This document shows, piece by piece, positions 57,791-64,000 of a DNA stretch of 64,000 nucleotides (within the stretch, counting starts at the first letter, position 1; each line of letters starts with the position of its first letter). The DNA is from Adiantum capillus-veneris. Taxonomy: Eukaryota > Streptophyta > Polypodiopsida > Polypodiales > Pteridaceae. The translations under genes and the position numbers were made by a program. The stretch covers positions 65,614,248-65,678,247 of the forward strand of contig CM043944.1 of the NCBI GenBank assembly GCA_014529385.2, in the 5' to 3' direction. The notes beneath the pieces were generated by a model. It had not been told where the DNA came from. It worked only from the letters and a program-made list of their open reading frames with translations, and did not search any database.

Positions 57791-59277
57791 ATAGTCAAGA
57801 GGAAATTCCGAACTGTGTTAGAATTGTGCATAAAGAAAAGCAAGCACTTGAATGAAGATGGGTTCAAAGGAAACTTTGAGGAAAAACGGATGCTTTCTGA
57901 GAAAGCGGGATTGCTTTTCGGGAAAGCAGATGCTTTCCCGCGAGGAAGTCTATGTTTGCATTGCAACTGTGCATGTGATTGCATCAAGGGACGCCTGGGA
58001 AGTGCTGTGAAAGCATTGTTTTTAACTTATAAGGTTTTATTGAGTTTTTGGACAGATTCATACCATTTTAAAAGGTAACCGGTATCAAGTGGGCAGCCTA
58101 TTTTTAAATAAAGCAAGATAAACTAGTCAGCGATTTTTCTCTCTTTTTCTGGTAGAATAGCGCAAAAAAAAAAAAAAATCAAAACCCTGCCGTTATCTCT
58201 ACATGAGTAGCTATTCGTGCTGTGTCCAGGAGCTATAAAAGCATCACATGCCTCACTCAAAGGAAGGAGGATCAGTTTTTGCAAGAAGGAGATGGTGCTG
58301 CAGAGTTCACCCGCAAAGAAGCCGTTTGCCGGTGGTGCCCATGACTGTCCCAAGTGTACCCGATGTCGCCAAGACTAAGTGTGCGAGTTCCCTCGCGAGG
58401 AAGTGCCTACGAAGCGTGTTTCCATGGCGACCGTTGCTGTTTTTCTATGTTTTCAGCCCATAAATGTCGTAGACGGGGCTGATTTACGAGAAGGAACCCG
58501 AGAACACACCTCTTGTGTGTAGGATTGGAAGAGAGGATTTTCTATGTAGAGATCTCTTCCGTGGAATTGCTTTTTCAAGAACCGAGTTGCGTTACGAGCG
58601 TCGAGACTTTGAAGGTATGATTTTCACGTTATGATCTCTAAGTATTTGATTGCAGGTGTACTGCCTCTTCGTGAGGGAGTAGGAGCAGAGGAGGGCATGA
58701 GCCTTTGTAGGAGAAAAGCGCTCTATGGAACTAGAGCCAGATCAGCCCAAGGGTTTCGTACCCAAGTTTGGGAAGCAGATCCACGGATCGAAGAGAGGTA
58801 GACTCTCGAGATGTGATCCGGAAGTTGAAATTCCCAAGGGAAGGACTTCGTGTCCAGGAAAGCGGAGTTAATCTGTAGGAAGAGGACTTTGGAAACAGAG
58901 TTAGAAAAGAGTTGCAGGGATGTCATGCCCTGAGTCTGGAAGGTGAGATCCAGAGGCAAGAACCTTGATTCTCAAGGATTTGGAATAAGGAACGAAAGTT
59001 CCTTGGAATAGGGGTTTGCCCTAGGAATAGGAAGCCGAGGCTTCCAAGAACCATCAAGTCTTATTCTAGAACGAACGTGGTAATACGTTCGGTTCAAGTG
59101 CTTGTATAGACTTCTCCTCAGTAATAAAGATACTATTAGGGGGGGGGGGGACCAGCCCATCTTTTGGTCCCAGTACTGTGTCGATCTTCTCACTCTATTT
59201 CTCTCTATATCCTTTGGCTTCAGTATTAAGTGATAAATTCTATTTATTCGAATATATTTTATATTGTTATGCGCTCC
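57791..59277 (+). other. Purine-rich non-coding DNA, possible transcript
   Basis: No frame over 110 codons is credible. From 58540 to 59130 the plus strand is purine-rich and contains a plausible intron (GAAG|GTATGA at 58614, TTGATTGCAG at about 58650) and an AATAAA at 59121. It could be an untranslated RNA or a retroelement leader. Confidence 0.3.
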
Positions 59278-59731
59278 TGTTGGGGTTCTTCAACACAAAT
59301 AGAACTAAAGTGTTGACAACATGTCACACACACTAAAGACAGAGTAAAAACAAAGGCAAATACATTTAACTCATCAGCATTTCATCATTCACAAACTTCC
59401 GACACAGCAGATTGCAGAACAAGCATGAAGCATAGAACAAGAGACTACACAGTTGATTCATCTTGGTCCACAGATAACTTCCATTTCAACCCAAAATTAC
59501 ATTCTCGCGTGAACCAGCATAACCTTTAAATAGGAACTTCTGACAGTTATAACTTTTACATCCGATTGACCAAAATCCGACTAAGTGTTGATTGATCAAA
59601 ATCCGACTTATCAAAGTCCGACCGACTAAGTGTTGATTGACTAAGACATAAGTACAGTAATGGTCTGGTGTAGGTTCAACACCTGGCACAGCCCAGTGGT
59701 GGATTTCCTTGAAATCCGACTTGGATTTACA
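59278..59731 (-). repeat. 3' LTR of the right-hand gypsy element
   Basis: In element orientation it runs TGTAAATCC...CCCCAACA (454 bp) and contains TATTTAAA at about 59526. The sequence just before it (59732-59745, minus: AGATCAAGGGAT) fits a polypurine tract. The 5' partner lies beyond the window, so the ends are inferred. Confidence 0.55.
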
Positions 59732-59771
59732 ATCCCTTGATCTGCATATTCTCCACCACCAATATTACTCT

Positions 59772-61979
59772 TTACATTGGTTCAGCTTCATTCTGAGTCT
59801 CCACATCTGGCTCAGCCATACCCTGCTCTTCAACTACTGACTCAGGTGCCAGTATGCCAACAGGTACAATTTTCACTGCTTTAAGCACTTCAACCTGCTG
59901 TTCAACCTGCTGATTCATCTCTGCATCATTCTTCAATTCTTGACCTTTCTCAATCTGTTCCTCCAACTGAACATCAGCCATATCCCCTTGCAATTCTTTC
60001 ATCTTTAAATCCTGAGCTAATTTGAACCACATGTCTCTGTCCTTTTTGACATCCTCTAACTCGTGCAGTAATTCACCCTCATGCTCACTTACAAATCCCT
60101 GCTTCATTGTCTCATATGAATGCTTTATTGCTACAACAATTCTTTTCTTCATAGACTTCCACACTTCCTGAACTGCTTGCAATAGCTGTTCTTTCAAGAC
60201 ATAAATTTCTCCCTCTGACATAAGCACTGCATTGACATCCGCATCCTCACCTTTTACTTGCTTCTCCAATTCCTGCAAAGGAATCAATCTCTGATGTAAC
60301 ATTTGAACCTGAACCTGCAACTCAGCATTAGTCTTTGACAAATGCTCCATTTCCTCATTCAATCTGGCATCTAACTTCATTGTCCAATCTCTGAACAGTC
60401 CCAAAGATATTTTTATTTTTGAAACTTCTGCACGATGCTTTTTTACCATATCCTCTAACTCCTTCCGATGTACTTCCTGAATCTGTGCCAACTGCAAAGT
60501 CATAGCTTCCAACTCCATGTCCTGCTTTACTTGCACTTTACCTACTGCTGAATCTGCAACCTGTTTCAGTTGCTCCTCCATTTGTACCTGCTGACCCAAC
60601 ACAAATTCTTGTACCAACTTAAGCATCCTTATAGCACTGCCAATATCTTCACATCTGCCTTCAGTTTTAAAAGATGTACGTGGAGTAGCAAATTCAAAAT
60701 CTAAAGCTTTAGCAACACCCTGCTCACCAGCACTCACCTTTCTCTTCTTGGACAAAGTAAATGTTTTGCCCAACCTTACTGGTGTTTGAACATCTGCAGG
60801 GACTTTTTGTGAGAAAACAGATAACTCACCAAAGTCTTGGAAGAAATCTGGGCTATCCACAGCTTCTCTAGCCTCCTCCTCTGTGTAACCAGCCTCCATC
60901 AAATCTTGAAACTGCTTTCTCTTTGCTGGTTCTCCATCAAAAAGCTTGTCCAATTCATCAACCTGCTCTTTACTTTTGTTCTTCTGAAGTTCCGACTCAG
61001 CAACAGTAACATAGATATTTGGCACCACTGTTTCTCCTGCTTTCACCATCCCAGCATATTTGAATAATGCAGCTAGGAATGGAGCCAATCTACTGCTGCA
61101 TTGACGCTTCCTCCTATTTGGAGTAAACACTTCTGCATGAATTTTTTCATGGACCCAATGTGCCCAACTGAAACAACCTCCCTGCTCAGCAAATGCCAAT
61201 GGAGCATAATTCTCTTTTGACATATAGTCAAATTTAGCCAGAAAACACACCCTCTCAAGATACCACTTTAACTGTTCCTTACGGCCATACTCCACATTTT
61301 TGAGCATGTAATACAACCTTGCTCCTTCTCTAGACCCAAACTCCTTCTTTAAACAATCATATGAACACTTAGGTGGAACAACTACTGTTGTGAATGGTAA
61401 CTTGAAAACTGCAGCAATCGCCTGTGGGCACAACACAATCTTATCAGATATTGCTCCTCTGGTCTTCCTCAGCAACTCTGCCTGTGACTCTGCATAAAAA
61501 TTTCCTTTTCATTCTTTCCATGGCAACATTGTATACTCATAAAGCCCCAACTGTCTGAGCCACTTCTCATTCTTCTCTGTATCAGCTTCCATCTCAATCT
61601 TGAGATCTGTGTACGGATCCATCAAACTCTACAGCATTTTATTTGCCGACAAAGGTGGCGGTTCTTCCTCTGAGAACTCTTCTTCTTCCTCATCGCTTAC
61701 ATCCACCCTCAGGTTAATTCCCTTTCTCCTCAGCCTTGTTGCGACAGGCTCTGCCGGCTCAGTTTCGGCCTCGGGTCTCATGGCTGCTGCTACAGGCTTT
61801 GCTTTAGGGGCCATAGTGCTTGATGAAGGAGTAGATGAAGAAGGCGATTGCAAGAAGTAATCAGCAGCTAAGTACTTGCACGGCGAAGAGACTAACATTT
61901 CATGCAAATGACGCTGCATGCATCCGCTGAATGACCTCTTTGACAGCTCCCGCGCCCCAATAATTACCTCTAGTGGCAT
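59772..61979 (-). pseudogene. Extra 3' ORF of the gypsy element (env-like position), two stops
   Basis: Downstream of integrase one frame of about 735 codons runs from 61979 (or from the second start, MAPKAKPVAAAMRPEAE, near 61814) to 59772, interrupted by TAG at 61629 and TGA near 61509. The N-terminal part is acidic (DEEEEEFSEEEPPP). Then GNFYAESQAELLRKTRGAIS and IVLCPQAIAAVFKLP recall the FYAN...V.G..V.FS...I...LGLP pattern of the putative plant transposon protein domain of Athila ORF1-like proteins. The C-terminal 300 residues are mostly coiled coil (EEQLKQVADSAVGKVQVKQD and later). No signal peptide or membrane segment is seen, so nothing besides position supports an envelope role. Confidence 0.55.
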
Positions 61980-63979
61980 ACTGGATTATGTTTATGTGAA
62001 TTGAATCTCCATTCATCAGAACCTTGCCAAGCACTCCTCCTGCCTTCCTTCATGACTTGTTCTCTATTGAAACCCTTATCAACATCACTTCTAATACCAT
62101 AGTCACCTGATAGCAATGTTTGCTGACTCTGAAAATCTGTTAATTCAACTGCCTCACACAAAGCAGCTTCTACCACTTTTGGTGTCAACCAGTCAAGGTG
62201 AGGTGGTTTACCTTGAAATTTCTTTAACCTGAATCCATTAACTGGTTTGTCCACTCTGGTTCCAAACACATCAGCAACTATAAATGTGCCTTGGCCTAAA
62301 TCTTCAACAATCTGATAAGGACCCTTATACCTCAAAGTCAATTTCCCTGGGAATGGACCAAGCCTAGAATTATACAGCATCACCCAATCTCCCACTTTAA
62401 ACAGTTTGAACTTGACATTCATAGCGACCCAGGCTTGTCTTCTCCTCTGGATAATCTCAGTGATGTAAGAACTCACCAGCTTGTCCTCTTCTAGCTGCAT
62501 CAAATACTTACTTCTATGCTTTACTGACAATGTAGGAGACATTTTCTCAGCAGAAATTCTCAAGCTAGGTACCACAAATTCCATAGGTACTACAGCTTCC
62601 AACCCATAGACCAACCTGAACGGTGTCATCCCTGTGGTGACTTTGAAAGCAGTTCTGAATGACCACAGAGTTGAATCCAACTTCAGGTCCCAATCCTTAT
62701 GATCATCTTGCACAATCTTTTTCAGAATTTTAACCAGAATTTTGTTGGTACTCTCTGCCTGTCCATTGGCCTGGGGATGATATGGGGTAGACTTCTTGTG
62801 TAATATCACATGAGTTTTAGTCAGCTCATGTAGGACCTCATTCAAAAAATGTGTCCCCCTATCACTCACCAACTCAACTGGACACCCAAATCTTGTCATA
62901 ATGTTATGATACAAAAACTTTGCCACACTGGCTGCTTTGTTATCCTTCAGTGCCACAGCTTCCACCCACTTAGTACAATAATCTGTAGCAACCAAAATGT
63001 ACCTGTCCCCCCTAGAGCTAGTGGGCTTCACTGGTCCTACAAAGTCCATACCCCATTTTTGAAAAGGTTCCAGGGGTAGAATAGGATGATCTGACATCCT
63101 GTCCCTATTGTCTGGTTGACCAAGCTTCTGACACACCACACATCTTTTGGCATACTCATGTGCATCTTTTAAGAAAGTAGGCCACCACAAACCTGCCTGC
63201 AAAATTTTCTTTCCTGGAATGTCTCCTGAAAAATGTCCACCAACTTGTCCATAATGAGCTTCCTGTCCATAATGAGCTTCTTGTAGAACTGCTGACTGTT
63301 CAAATTTTGGAACACACCTTCTTATCACTTGATCAATACCCTTCTTGTATAATGCTCTTACAATCACAAAAAATGGTCTACTTTTCAATGCGAATTTCTT
63401 CCTTTGATCATGTGAAAACCCTCCTGGCATAACCCCATCAGTTAGGTACACCAACATCTGATCATCCCAAGAATCTCGAACTTCCTGCTGAACTGAAAAT
63501 AAACATGCATCAGGTAATTGATCATCCACACCTGTTGGAGATTCCCCTGTTTCCAGTCTGCTCAAATAATCTGCCACAGCATGGTCTTTCCCAGGAGTAT
63601 GAATAATCACAAACTCAAATTCCTGCAAAAGCAACATCCACCTTGCTAATCTCCTTGTAAGCATAGGCTTCTTAACCAAGTACAACAAAGCTTGGTGATC
63701 AACATGAAACATCACCCTGTTACTGAGTAAGTAATGCCTGAACTTATTCAATGAATATACCATGTCCAAAGCTTCTCTCTCAGTCACAGTGTAATTCTTT
63801 TCTGTTGGTGTCAACATCCTACTTGCATAATACAATGGTCTATACCATCCCCTGACCTTTTCCTGCATCAACACAGCTCCAATTGCAATATCCGATGCAT
63901 CAACAAAAACATGAAAAGGCAATGTCCAATCAGGAGGCTGCAGTATTGGTGTTACTGATAGCATTTTCTTTAACATTTA
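61970..63979 (-). CDS. pol: Gypsy pol: RNase H and integrase (3' half)
   Basis: The open frame (668 residues from 63976) starts inside pol; the preceding codon, TAA at 63977-63979, sits in frame within an otherwise readable stretch (EPQETAF before it), so it is a nonsense change and not the true start. RNase H: FHVFVDASDIAIGAVLMQ (22-39), ASRMLTPTEKNYTVTEREAL, FHVDHQALLYL. Integrase zinc finger about 237-285 (H..H, CVVCQK). Core residues D311 (GMDFVGP), D372 (VSDRGTHF) and E408 (GQAEST), with 35 residues between the last two: a full D,D35E. Then LWSFRTAFKVTTGMTPFRLV and the C-terminal RYKGPYQIVEDLGQGTF domain. It overlaps the extra ORF by 10 bases. The best preserved protein in the window; RT lies off the right edge. 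Confidence 0.92.
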
Positions 63980-64000
63980 AAAGGCTGTCTCTTGTGGTTC

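Noticed and set aside
59772-61979. Envelope glycoprotein
   Set aside because: No signal peptide, membrane anchor or cysteine pattern is seen; only the position downstream of integrase suggests it.

Overview
This is a repeat-dominated stretch of a plant nuclear genome, probably a large-genome non-flowering land plant such as a fern. The reasons are layered Ty3/gypsy and Ty1/copia elements with plant-type primer sites, a plant-style LINE, short GT-AG introns, many (GA)n, (CA)n and (TA)n tracts, and no recognisable housekeeping gene. The lineage is an inference from style and not from a search.

Layout. 1-12.5 kb: degraded, intron-bearing reading frames on both strands, including a Ulp1-like protease and a protein with a GDL...CxxC signature, interspersed with three arrays of palindromic (hairpin) repeats that share the core ACCAAGCGA. 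This is the least explained part and may be the remains of a large DNA transposon. 12.55-23.58 kb: an old, broken Ty3/gypsy element of Tat type (second RNase H domain) on the minus strand, with two ~1.16 kb LTRs, a primer site, and a 2.3 kb insertion inside its integrase. 23.4-25.2 kb: two unclassified genes, one per strand. 25.5-26.95 kb: a Ty1/copia gag relic with its 5' LTR. 26.95-33.79 kb: a pair of 1.6 kb direct repeats around a decayed chromovirus-like relic in which integrase, LTR and primer site follow one another. 33.79-37.9 kb: gag, protease and truncated RT of another gypsy element (minus). 37.9-40.2 kb: two integrase relics (plus), each ending in a polypurine tract and an LTR start. 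42.0-50.97 kb: an LTR element with matching 5-bp target duplication and primer site but no gag-pol; its interior holds a LINE. 51-59 kb: mostly non-coding, with microsatellites, homopolymers up to C39 and small tandem duplications. 59.28-64 kb: the 3' half of a better preserved gypsy element (minus): RNase H, an integrase with full D,D35E, a long extra 3' ORF and the 3' LTR; it runs off the window.

Almost every coding region carries stops or frameshifts. The best preserved are pol at 61970-63976 and the extra ORF at 59772-61979. All clade assignments rest on motifs read by eye. Exon boundaries come from splice-site consensus, and no similarity search was possible.
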